A stretch of 62,912 nucleotides of DNA from CAZEJS01 sp964512645 (lineage in GTDB: Bacteria > Actinomycetota > Geothermincolia > Fen-727 > Anoxymicrobiaceae). A program made the translations under genes and the position numbers. Below the pieces are notes generated by a model. The model was not told the DNA's origin and did no database searches. It saw only the letters and a list, made by a program, of their open reading frames with translations. Shown here piece by piece: positions 17,401 through 24,204 of this stretch (the stretch's first letter is position 1; every line of letters starts with the position of its first letter). The stretch is taken from assembly GCA_964512645.1 (NCBI GenBank), contig CAZEJS010000015.1, positions 1 to 62,912 of the forward strand, given 5' to 3'.

Positions 17401-17637
17401 GTCGGGGTTGCCCTCGACGTTGACGACCTTGTGATGGCCGCCCTCCTCCATGGTGGCTACGATGGTGCCGCAGCCTACCGCACAGAAGGAGCACACGCCC
17501 GAAGTCTCGGTGGCTTTGATGATACGAAGAGGCTCTGTTGCCGCGCGCTTCGGCATCTTGATCCCGAGGTTCACCAAAGCCGCGGCACTGAGGCCCGTGC
17601 CCGATAGCTTCAGGAAATCTCTGCGCGTAAGTTCCAT
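14443..17637 (-). CDS. fdhA: Formate dehydrogenase catalytic (alpha) subunit, selenocysteine-containing
   Basis: 1064 residues from ATG 17637 with GAGGGGGG upstream. A Tat signal (LTRRDFLKLSG) leads the protein. The [4Fe-4S] site uses Cys49, 52 and 56 (CSFCAVGC) with LCSKG further on. In-frame TGA at 17019-17017 is Sec207: the context EHHARL-Sec-HSATVSSLAAT matches the FDH active site, where Sec binds Mo or W beside a His. A caller that stops at TGA would split the gene into pieces of about 206 and 850 residues. The rest is a typical bis-MGD oxidoreductase ending in the aspartate-decarboxylase-like domain. It oxidises formate (or reduces CO2) outside the membrane. It starts 153 bp after fdhE and ends 13 bp before fdhB. 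Confidence 0.97.
16989..17012 (-). promoter_or_regulatory. SECIS hairpin of fdhA
   Basis: Four bases after the UGA (minus strand), CCGCCA pairs with TGGCGG in a six-base stem. Inside it CTG and CAG form a short upper stem around the loop TCTC, with two unpaired T residues. Distance and shape fit a bacterial SECIS bound by SelB. The apical loop differs from the E. coli fdhF loop, as expected across phyla. Confidence 0.65.
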
Positions 17638-17790
17638 GTCCCCCCTCACTTTCCTCGGCTTCCATGAGTCCGGCTCGTCATGCCGGACCTCTTAGACACT
17701 ATTTCACCGCTTTCTTCTAGACCCACCTCCCGGAACTAACGTGTCCAACTGACCCACGATTTCCATGAACCCGGCGCCCGGGCCCGCGCT

Positions 17791-18663
17791 TCAGGCGGCC
17801 GACGCCGGGATAAGTCCTTCGCTCTTCGCGGCTTCGTCAACATCGATGGTGACTATGTCTTCCAGAGGAAGCAGTATCAGCCCTTCGCCATCGCGCAGAT
17901 CCACCGTCTTGATGTACCTCCTGCAAGCTTCGCAGTAGTTCGCCCGGTGCGAAACGTCCCCTTCAATATATATGTATCTCAGCGAACCCACGGACTCGTC
18001 GCAGAACGGGCACGATGTCCTGAGCAGGTTCCAGCCCGTGTGGCAGAGCGAACACTCCACCACCCAGAGCCCGTCCTCCTCACGGTACTTCCCCATGAGC
18101 GGCGCGGCCCCGCATACGGGGCAGCGTGCCCTCTGCCAAAAAGACTGCCCTATATTAATCGAAAGAATCCTACCACAAGAGCGGTAGAAAGGCACAAGCC
18201 CCTCCCACAGAACGCTGTTCACCAGCGTTTCTTCTTCTTTCGACAGGGACGCCTCCGCCGAAAATCCCGCATTTTCTCCGGCCAGCACCAGGTCCCTGGT
18301 GCCCGTCAGCATCTCGTCCGAGAGGCCTTCCCATTCCACCAGTTTCCCGCAGAACGGGAGCCTTTCTTCCCTGGCATCGCCGACGGCGCGGCATATCCCG
18401 GCGACCAGGTCGCGAAAGAGGGGACCGTCCAGCGGCAGGTCTCCCGGCTCGAGCAGCGTATCGCCGAGCGTCAGCTTCGCTTCCACCACCTCGTCGGCGA
18501 GCGGCTGGAGCGGGCAGTCAACCAGCTCCAGGGCACCCTGCTGGAGCTCCATGATCTTTCCACGCAGCTCCAGGGCCCCGGCGAACTCGGGGTATTTCTC
18601 GACGTAGTGGCGCACCGATTCGCGTACGCCGTCCACGCCGGGGTCGACCGTCTCGATTCTCAT
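17791..18663 (-). CDS. fdhE: Formate dehydrogenase accessory protein FdhE
   Basis: 290 residues from ATG 18663, with GGAGGA upstream. The C-terminal half carries the FdhE rubredoxin-like Cys pairs: CPVCGAAP, CSLCHTGWN, CPFCDE and YCEACRRYIKTVD. The N-terminal half is helical and acidic. FdhE is a cytoplasmic iron-binding chaperone needed for maturation of Tat-exported formate dehydrogenases. It sits between tatC (72 bp) and fdhA (153 bp) in the same direction. This fits a dedicated maturation and export operon. Confidence 0.92.
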   Translation of the reverse strand: MRIETVDPGVDGVRESVRHYVEKYPEFAGALELRGKIMELQQGALELVDCPLQPLADEVVEAKLTLGDTLLEPGDLPLDGPLFRDLVAGICRAVGDAREERLPFCGKLVEWEGLSDEMLTGTRDLVLAGENAGFSAEASLSKEEETLVNSVLWEGLVPFYRSCGRILSINIGQSFWQRARCPVCGAAPLMGKYREEDGLWVVECSLCHTGWNLLRTSCPFCDESVGSLRYIYIEGDVSHRANYCEACRRYIKTVDLRDGEGLILLPLEDIVTIDVDEAAKSEGLIPASAA

Positions 18664-18735
18664 GTTCACTCCTCCGGGTCTCACCGGCCCGTGCCGGAAC
18701 TAAAGCGCGGTCGGGCCCGCCGGCGGCGGGAGAGG

Positions 18736-19485
18736 TCAGCTCTCCATGCCCGCCGCCTCGATAGCGGCGGCCGCCGCGGTCTTCCTTTTAACGGTCAGGC
18801 GCGCCAGCATGATGCTGATCGCGTAGAGAGCCGCCATCGGAGCGGCTACCAGGGCCATCGTGACGGGGCTCCAATCCGGCGTGATAACCGACGCGACGAA
18901 CAGTATTACGAGCACCGCCCAGCGCCACTGCTTCTGGAGCTGCTGAGGCGTCACAACGCCCAGCACCACCAGGAACCAGATGAACACCGGGGTCTCGAAC
19001 GAGGCCCCCAGCCCGATCATGAACCAGCCCGAGAAGCTGACGTACTGTGTGGCGGAGATGACAGGGTTCATCTGCCCTCCCGCCACGTTGAACAGCCAGC
19101 GGATCCCGGGCGGCATTATGACCTTGTATCCGAAGAATACCCCGATGACGAAGAACGCGACGATGAGCACCATGACCATCACCGTGTACTTGCGCTCCTT
19201 GGCTTTCAGGGCCGGGGACACGAACGAGAGGATCTCGAACAGGACGACCGGCATGGCCAGCAGCGCTCCGCCGAACAGGGCCAGTTTGAAACGAACCAGG
19301 AAAGGTTCCATGGGTGCCATGTAGTTCAGGGTGAGGGACCCGGCGGGAGCCTTGAGGACTGCGAGGATGTCCCATGCGAAGATCCAGGCGACGGCGAACG
19401 CCACGACCAGCGCGATGGCGCAGACGATTATACGGCGTCTGAGCTCCTCCAGGTGGTGGAGGTAGCTCATGGTGACAGAGGCCAA
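18736..19485 (-). CDS. tatC: Sec-independent protein translocase TatC
   Basis: 249 residues with six hydrophobic segments. The N-terminal MSYLHHLEELRRRI contains the conserved TatC signature that contacts twin-arginine signals, and the first periplasmic loop has APMEPF. Translation probably begins at TTG 19485 (GGACGGGAG upstream); the in-frame ATG at 19470 is an alternative. The C-terminal tail is Lys/Ala-rich. With tatA it forms a TatAC system. Placement directly upstream of fdhE and fdhA suggests that it exports FdhA-FdhB, and perhaps also the hydrogenase. Confidence 0.94.
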   Translation of the reverse strand: MASVTMSYLHHLEELRRRIIVCAIALVVAFAVAWIFAWDILAVLKAPAGSLTLNYMAPMEPFLVRFKLALFGGALLAMPVVLFEILSFVSPALKAKERKYTVMVMVLIVAFFVIGVFFGYKVIMPPGIRWLFNVAGGQMNPVISATQYVSFSGWFMIGLGASFETPVFIWFLVVLGVVTPQQLQKQWRWAVLVILFVASVITPDWSPVTMALVAAPMAALYAISIMLARLTVKRKTAAAAAIEAAGMES

Positions 19486-19503
19486 CTGGACTCCCGTCCG
19501 GGG

Positions 19504-19713
19504 TTATTCTTTCGGGGGGGTGGAGGATTCTGACTTCGCGTCGGCCTGGTCAATGCTCTTCTGGACTTCCTCCTGGACCTTGTCGGTAGAGTCACGGAAA
19601 GCCTTCAAGGCCTGGCCTACCGACTGCCCCACCTTCGGGAGCCGCGACGGCCCGAAAATCACCAGCGCGATTATCAATATGATAATGAGTTCCGTCGGTC
19701 CCAGTCCAAACAT
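19504..19713 (-). CDS. tatA: Sec-independent protein translocase TatA/E
   Basis: 69 residues from ATG 19713. It opens with MFGLGPTELIIILIIALVIF, one membrane helix, then the FGPSRLPKVGQSVGQALKAF hinge and amphipathic helix, and ends in a charged tail. This is the canonical TatA layout. It is the first gene of the formate dehydrogenase operon, about 41 bp after the predicted transcription start and 18 bp before tatC. Confidence 0.93.
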   Translation of the reverse strand: MFGLGPTELIIILIIALVIFGPSRLPKVGQSVGQALKAFRDSTDKVQEEVQKSIDQADAKSESSTPPKE

Positions 19714-19760
19714 CAACCAATCCCTTCGTTCGAGACGCACCAGACACCCACAGGCCTTTG

Positions 19761-19789
19761 ATGTTAAAGCTGCGCCACAGCACTGTCAA
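19761..19789 (-). promoter_or_regulatory. Promoter of the tat-fdh-rnf operon
   Basis: On the minus strand a perfect TTGACA (19789-19784) is followed after exactly 17 bp by TAACAT (19766-19761). Transcription would start near 19754, 41 bp before tatA. No other strong promoter was seen down to rnfD, so seven genes may share it; the 153-bp fdhE-fdhA gap could hold a second one. Confidence 0.6.
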
Positions 19790-19908
19790 ATGACGCACCA
19801 CCGGGAAGCGCGGACGCTGTCGCGACGGGGCGGCGCGGCGTCCGGGCACATCCGATGCGAGCGCGCGTCCGGCACCGGGGCGGAACGCCCGACCCCCCCT
19901 GAGGCCGG

Positions 19909-21306
19909 CTAGGCCTTACGGTAGACGAAATCCGCAAGCTGCTTGAGGTTGCGGCACTCGGTGACCGCTTCGCAGTGGCCCTCGTACGCCCCGATCACGC
20001 TGTCCCCCGTGTCCCACTTGTCGCGAGGCTCCGGGTTCAGCCAGTGGACCTTTCCGGCGCGCTCGCTGGTGCGCGCCAGGGCCGGCGCCCTGGGGTCCCT
20101 CGCGTTGTTCCTCGCGTCCGAGAGTATCAACACGGTGGAGCGGGGCCCGAGCTCCCCGGCGTACCCCGCGTCGAACATCTCCAGCGCCCGCCCGATATCG
20201 CTGTGCCCGTCGCCGTCGACCACCACGGCATCCCGGTACACCCGCTCGATGGCATCGTCGGCGTCGTGCTTCTCGAAGCAGGAGGTAACCTCGTCGAGGC
20301 GGTCGATGAAGACGAAGCTCCTGACGGCCTTGAACTGCTGGTGCAGGCTGTAGACGAGCTGGAGGGTGAAGTCGCTGAACGTGCGCACCGAACCGGAGAC
20401 GTCGCACAGCACCCATAACTCCGGTTTCGCGGGAACGCGCTTCCTGTACTTCACCTCCAGCGGCACGCCCCCGCTGGAGATGCTGTGCCTGAGGGTGTTG
20501 CGCACATCGACCCTGCCGGCGCGGCCGGCGCTGTGCCTGCGGGCTATCCTGGCAGCCAGCTTCCTGGCCAGCGCGGGGAGCACCCGCCGCATCTCCTCTA
20601 TCTGCCGGACGGACGCGTTGAGAAAATCGACCTCCTCCGGACGGGCGGGGAGGCGCTTGCGCCGCCGGGCGGCTTCCTCTACCCTCCGCAGCGCCAGGAG
20701 CCTGACGACCTCCCGCTCGAATTCGCGTCTGAAAAGCTCGATGGCCTGGAGCAGCCGCTCGGTCGCCAGCGCGGGAGGAACGTCCCCCGCCAGCTCTCCG
20801 CGCTCGGCCCGCGTTCGAAGATCGCGAGTCATCCTGGCGAAATCGAGCATCTCCATGCCCTTGAAGACGTAATACCCGGGGCCAGCCATCAACGCCAGGG
20901 GCCTGGAACCGCCCCCGAAGCCGCCTTCCATCCTGCCGATGGCCGCGGCCGCGCCCCTCGCCAGTGCCACGATGTCGGCGGCGTTGCCCCCTGAAAGCGC
21001 CATGCGGACATGTTCGGAAAGATCGCCGGGGTCTGCGCCGGCGGCCGGCTCTTCCCCGCCGTCCTCGGGCCGCGCCAGCAGCGCTTCGGTGCCGCAGAAA
21101 AAGCTGTCGAATATCGCGTCGAACAGGGGGAAGTCGAGCTCGCTCTTGACCAGGGTGGCCCGGAGGGCGTGCCTGAACGGCTCCATGCTGTCCAGGGGGA
21201 CCACTCTCAAGGCCTCGAACGCGTCCATGCTCTCGGCGATCGAAACCTGCAGTCCGGATTCCCTCAGCCTGCCTATGAACGTCAGCAGCTTCTGGTCGAC
21301 GGGCAT
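19909..21306 (-). CDS. VWA domain protein, CoxE-like
   Basis: 465 residues from ATG 21306. The N-terminal two thirds are helical. The C-terminal part is a von Willebrand A domain with the MIDAS motif DVSGSVRTFSDF, preceded by PELWVLC, and a later ILSDARNN. This fits the CoxE-like VWA family, partners of MoxR-type ATPases that help mature or activate metal enzymes such as CO dehydrogenase. It follows the MoxR gene by 4 bp at the end of a five-gene operon. No molybdenum hydroxylase is nearby, so the client is not known. Confidence 0.85.
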   Translation of the reverse strand: MPVDQKLLTFIGRLRESGLQVSIAESMDAFEALRVVPLDSMEPFRHALRATLVKSELDFPLFDAIFDSFFCGTEALLARPEDGGEEPAAGADPGDLSEHVRMALSGGNAADIVALARGAAAAIGRMEGGFGGGSRPLALMAGPGYYVFKGMEMLDFARMTRDLRTRAERGELAGDVPPALATERLLQAIELFRREFEREVVRLLALRRVEEAARRRKRLPARPEEVDFLNASVRQIEEMRRVLPALARKLAARIARRHSAGRAGRVDVRNTLRHSISSGGVPLEVKYRKRVPAKPELWVLCDVSGSVRTFSDFTLQLVYSLHQQFKAVRSFVFIDRLDEVTSCFEKHDADDAIERVYRDAVVVDGDGHSDIGRALEMFDAGYAGELGPRSTVLILSDARNNARDPRAPALARTSERAGKVHWLNPEPRDKWDTGDSVIGAYEGHCEAVTECRNLKQLADFVYRKA

Positions 21307-21310
21307 TTTC

Positions 21311-22207
21311 TCAACAGGTCTCCCGGCCCGCCTGGCGCATTACCTCGGGCAGCGTCCGGCGGACCTTCTCCAGGTCTTTCTGTTCTTTCACCAGCAGGCT
21401 GAGCGTGCTCGACAGGAGAGCGCTGTCCAGAGTGTCGCCGCCCATGACCTTCACGGCGGACGCCCAGTCCAGCGTCTCGGAGATGCTGGGGACCTTCTTG
21501 AGGTCCATCCCCCTGATGTAACGAACCACCGCCAGGACCCGTTCTGCGAGCCTCTCGGAGATGCCCGGGACGCGCAGCCTGATTATCTGGAGCTCGCGGG
21601 CCTGCTCGGGAAAATCGATGTAGAGGTACAGGCACCTGCGCCGCAGCGCCTCGGAGAGGTCCCGGGTGCGGTTCGAGGTCAGCACCACGAACGGCATGCG
21701 CTTCGCGCTCACGGTGCCGAGTTCGGGCACCGAGACCTGGAAATCGCTGAGAATCTCCAACAGAAACGCCTCGAACTCCACGTCGGCCTTGTCGACCTCG
21801 TCAACCAGCAGGAGTACCCGGGTGTCGCTGGTTATCGCCTTGAGCAGTGGCCGCGGCAGGAGGAACTCCTCGCTGAAAAGGTCATCCTCGAGCTCCCGCC
21901 AGGAACCCTCCGGGTCCCTGTCCGCCTGGATGCGGAGGAGCTGCTTCTTGTAGTTCCACTCGTACAGCGCCTTGGCTTCGTCCAGCCCTTCGTAGCACTG
22001 GAGCCTTATCAGCGGGAGCCCGCGGTAACGGGAGTACGCCTTGCCCAGGTCGGTCTTTCCCACACCGGCCGGGCCCTCGGCCAGTATCGGCTTGGAAAGC
22101 CTGTCGGCGAGAAACAGGGCCGTCGCGATACCGTCGTCGCAGAGGTAGCCGGCCTCCTCCATGCCTTTCTTGATTGCCTCGACCGGGGCAGAATCGACTG
22201 TTTCCAT
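21311..22207 (-). CDS. MoxR-like AAA+ ATPase
   Basis: 298 residues from ATG 22207, with GGAG eight bases upstream; a GTG at 22216 overlaps the previous stop but lies too close to that site. Walker A is GPAGVGKTDLGK, Walker B LLLVDEVDKAD, and sensor 1 VVLTSNRTRDLSEALRRRCL. These identify the MoxR/CbbQ-type AAA+ group. Such ATPases remodel or insert metal centres together with a VWA partner, encoded here directly downstream. Confidence 0.9.
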   Translation of the reverse strand: METVDSAPVEAIKKGMEEAGYLCDDGIATALFLADRLSKPILAEGPAGVGKTDLGKAYSRYRGLPLIRLQCYEGLDEAKALYEWNYKKQLLRIQADRDPEGSWRELEDDLFSEEFLLPRPLLKAITSDTRVLLLVDEVDKADVEFEAFLLEILSDFQVSVPELGTVSAKRMPFVVLTSNRTRDLSEALRRRCLYLYIDFPEQARELQIIRLRVPGISERLAERVLAVVRYIRGMDLKKVPSISETLDWASAVKVMGGDTLDSALLSSTLSLLVKEQKDLEKVRRTLPEVMRQAGRETC

Positions 22208-22212
22208 CGTGT

Positions 22213-22914
22213 TCACTCCGGCTCAGCTGGGCCGCCGGGAACATGCCCCCCGGGGTTGCCTCCGCCTGTCTGCGCGGCACTCCCCGCCTCCAACAGGGCG
22301 GCGAGCTCCGCCACCCGGAAAGCCAGCGACCGCGCGGACGCCATGCCGATGGGGTCGACTTTGACCAGGTGGTGGTCCCCCCGGATGGTGCGGCCCTTCC
22401 CGTCGAGACTGGAAAACGCTCCGCCCCCGTGAACGCCCAGGTCCGGCGAGGCGGCTACCATCCCCAGCGCGGAGAAGGCGGTGTTGAGCGTTATGAGGGT
22501 GAGCTCTATGCCCGCGTTTCTGAACCACGCCACCGCGAGGGCCCCGCCGACCTTGTTGCGCAGCGCCCCCCCGGTGAGGTTGCCGTGTACGAAAACCCGC
22601 AGCCGGTCGATGAAGTCCGCGGTCGTCCCCGAAAGGCGCCCGAAATGCACCGGGGTGGCGACAATCACCCCCGAGCACCGGAGCAGTTCGGGGTACACCC
22701 GGGACATCGAGTCGTCCACGGCGCAGTATTTCCCCGGCTCCTGCTTCTTCATACACCAGTTGCAGTGCCGGCAGGGGCCGACCTCCATATCGCTGAGGTC
22801 GAACCTCACAACCTCGATCCCCTCGTCGCCGGAGTACTCCTCGAGGGCGTGGTCGAGCAGGTCGCCGACGTTCCCCTCTTTTACCAGGCTCCCGTTTACC
22901 GCTACTACTCTCAA
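22213..22914 (-). CDS. Flavodoxin-like NAD(P)H-dependent FMN reductase family protein with Cys cluster
   Basis: 233 residues. The start MRVVAVNGSLVKEGNVGDLLDHAL is the FMN-binding loop of the NADPH-dependent FMN reductase fold, and VIVATPVHFGRLSG is the second flavin loop. A compact Cys motif CRHCNWC, with a later Cys (KYCAVDD), resembles iron-sulfur flavoproteins, where Cys residues hold a [4Fe-4S] cluster. The last 25 residues are Gly/Pro-rich. The TTG start at 22914 has a GGAGG that sits rather close. It is translationally linked to moxR and follows the metallopeptidase by 14 bp. Confidence 0.78.
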   Translation of the reverse strand: MRVVAVNGSLVKEGNVGDLLDHALEEYSGDEGIEVVRFDLSDMEVGPCRHCNWCMKKQEPGKYCAVDDSMSRVYPELLRCSGVIVATPVHFGRLSGTTADFIDRLRVFVHGNLTGGALRNKVGGALAVAWFRNAGIELTLITLNTAFSALGMVAASPDLGVHGGGAFSSLDGKGRTIRGDHHLVKVDPIGMASARSLAFRVAELAALLEAGSAAQTGGGNPGGHVPGGPAEPE

Positions 22915-22928
22915 AGCCTCCCCCGTCC

Positions 22929-23303
22929 TCAGTATCCGAGCTCGCGCAGCCTGCCGTCGGGCAGCCCGAAGTGGTGAGCGATCTCGTGGAGCACTACTTC
23001 TCGCACCAGGTCGTCGAGCGCCCTTCCGGTCTCAACCGCGTAACGCTCCACGGGTTCCCTGTATATTGTTATGGTATCAGGCAGGACCAGCGAGTACCCG
23101 GTGCCGCGCCTGGCCGGAGGTACACCGTGGTACAACCCCAGCAGCGTACCGCCCCTGGAGAGCCCCAGGGAATCGAGCTCCTCGGGGGAGGGCCTGTCCC
23201 GCACCGTGACCCCCACGTTTCCTCGCTCCAGCTCCCCGGCGAAATCCTCCGGAAGGGATTCGATGACGGATTCGACCATCTCTTCGAACCGCGAAGGCCC
23301 CAT
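22929..23303 (-). CDS. Metallopeptidase family protein (zincin, HExxH)
   Basis: 124 residues. The C-terminal VLHEIAHHFGLPDG is a zinc-binding HExxHxxG motif, as in the small MMP37-like/zincin family (PF06262) common in Actinobacteria. N-terminal residues 5-40 are acidic. The substrate is unknown. The start ATG 23303 overlaps the MBL gene's TGA. Confidence 0.82.
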   Translation of the reverse strand: MGPSRFEEMVESVIESLPEDFAGELERGNVGVTVRDRPSPEELDSLGLSRGGTLLGLYHGVPPARRGTGYSLVLPDTITIYREPVERYAVETGRALDDLVREVVLHEIAHHFGLPDGRLRELGY

Positions 23304-23932
23304 CACATGCCGGCGAGGAAGGGGTTGGTCTTCTTCTCCCAGCCCACGGTAGTCGATCCCATGTGCCCGGGGTAGATCCTGGTCTCGGGATCGAGCACGA
23401 ACACCTTCTCCTTCACCGAGCGCACCAGCGTGTCGAAATCGCCACCGGGGAAGTCGGTCCTGCCTATCGAGCCCCTGAACACCAGGTCACCGTCGAAGAG
23501 CGCGTCGCCTATAAGAAAGCTGACGCCGCCCGGCGAATGTCCCGGAGTGTGGAGGACCTTGATCTCCAGCCCGGCGATGTCAAGGACCTCGCCGCCGGCG
23601 AGCGGCTTCATGTCACTGGGTTTGTTCATCTCCTCGATACCGAGCATGGCGAGCATCATCTGCGGCATCGTTTCCACCGCCCGGATCTCGGTCTCGTGCA
23701 GGTACACGTCCGCCCCCGTCCCCTCCGCGAGGTCGGCGACGCCGGCAATATGATCCGGGTGGGCATGGGTAACCAGTATCGCTTCGAGCTCCAGCCCGTT
23801 GGTCTCGAGGTAGTCCCGTATCATGTGGGTGCCCAGCCCGGCGTCGATGAGGACGGCCCGCCGGCCTTCCTCGGCCCACACCAGGTAACTGTTGGTGCCG
23901 AACGACAGGTCCGTGAAAGTCTCTATGTTCAA
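23303..23932 (-). CDS. MBL-fold metallohydrolase, glyoxalase II-like
   Basis: 209 residues from TTG 23932 with a strong AAGGAGG. The metal-binding motif THAHPDHIAG (HxHxDH) is present, with LHTPGHSPGG and IYPGHMGSTT supplying further ligands. It fits the hydroxyacylglutathione hydrolase/thiol hydrolase branch of the beta-lactamase fold. In an organism probably lacking glutathione, the true thioester substrate is uncertain. It is the first gene of the operon that includes moxR. TATACT on the minus strand about 25 bp upstream may be a -10 element. Confidence 0.87.
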   Translation of the reverse strand: MNIETFTDLSFGTNSYLVWAEEGRRAVLIDAGLGTHMIRDYLETNGLELEAILVTHAHPDHIAGVADLAEGTGADVYLHETEIRAVETMPQMMLAMLGIEEMNKPSDMKPLAGGEVLDIAGLEIKVLHTPGHSPGGVSFLIGDALFDGDLVFRGSIGRTDFPGGDFDTLVRSVKEKVFVLDPETRIYPGHMGSTTVGWEKKTNPFLAGM

Positions 23933-24204
23933 GACGTCCCTCCTTTGGCGCGTGCACCAGTATAGCAGACGGCCGGACGGCACCCGTCCGCGGGTCTGGA
24001 GAGCGCCGGCCAGGCGGCCGGCGGAAGAAAACGGCACGTCGCCGGAGGGCGACGTTCGAACCGCGAACCGGCTTCTGTCGCGGCCCCGGGACCTCGCTCA
24101 CGCCTTCGGGTTGGGCTTTGCGGGAACGGCACGCCGCTCCCGGAGCAGTGGCGACGAGCGAGGCCCCGGCGCCGCGAAGACCACGCGCCGGCCCCGCGGG
24201 CCTG

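Noticed and set aside
14320..19533. Long plus-strand open frames opposite fdhA, fdhE and tatC
   Set aside because: Same reason: low-complexity Arg/Val/His translations opposite clearly conserved genes.
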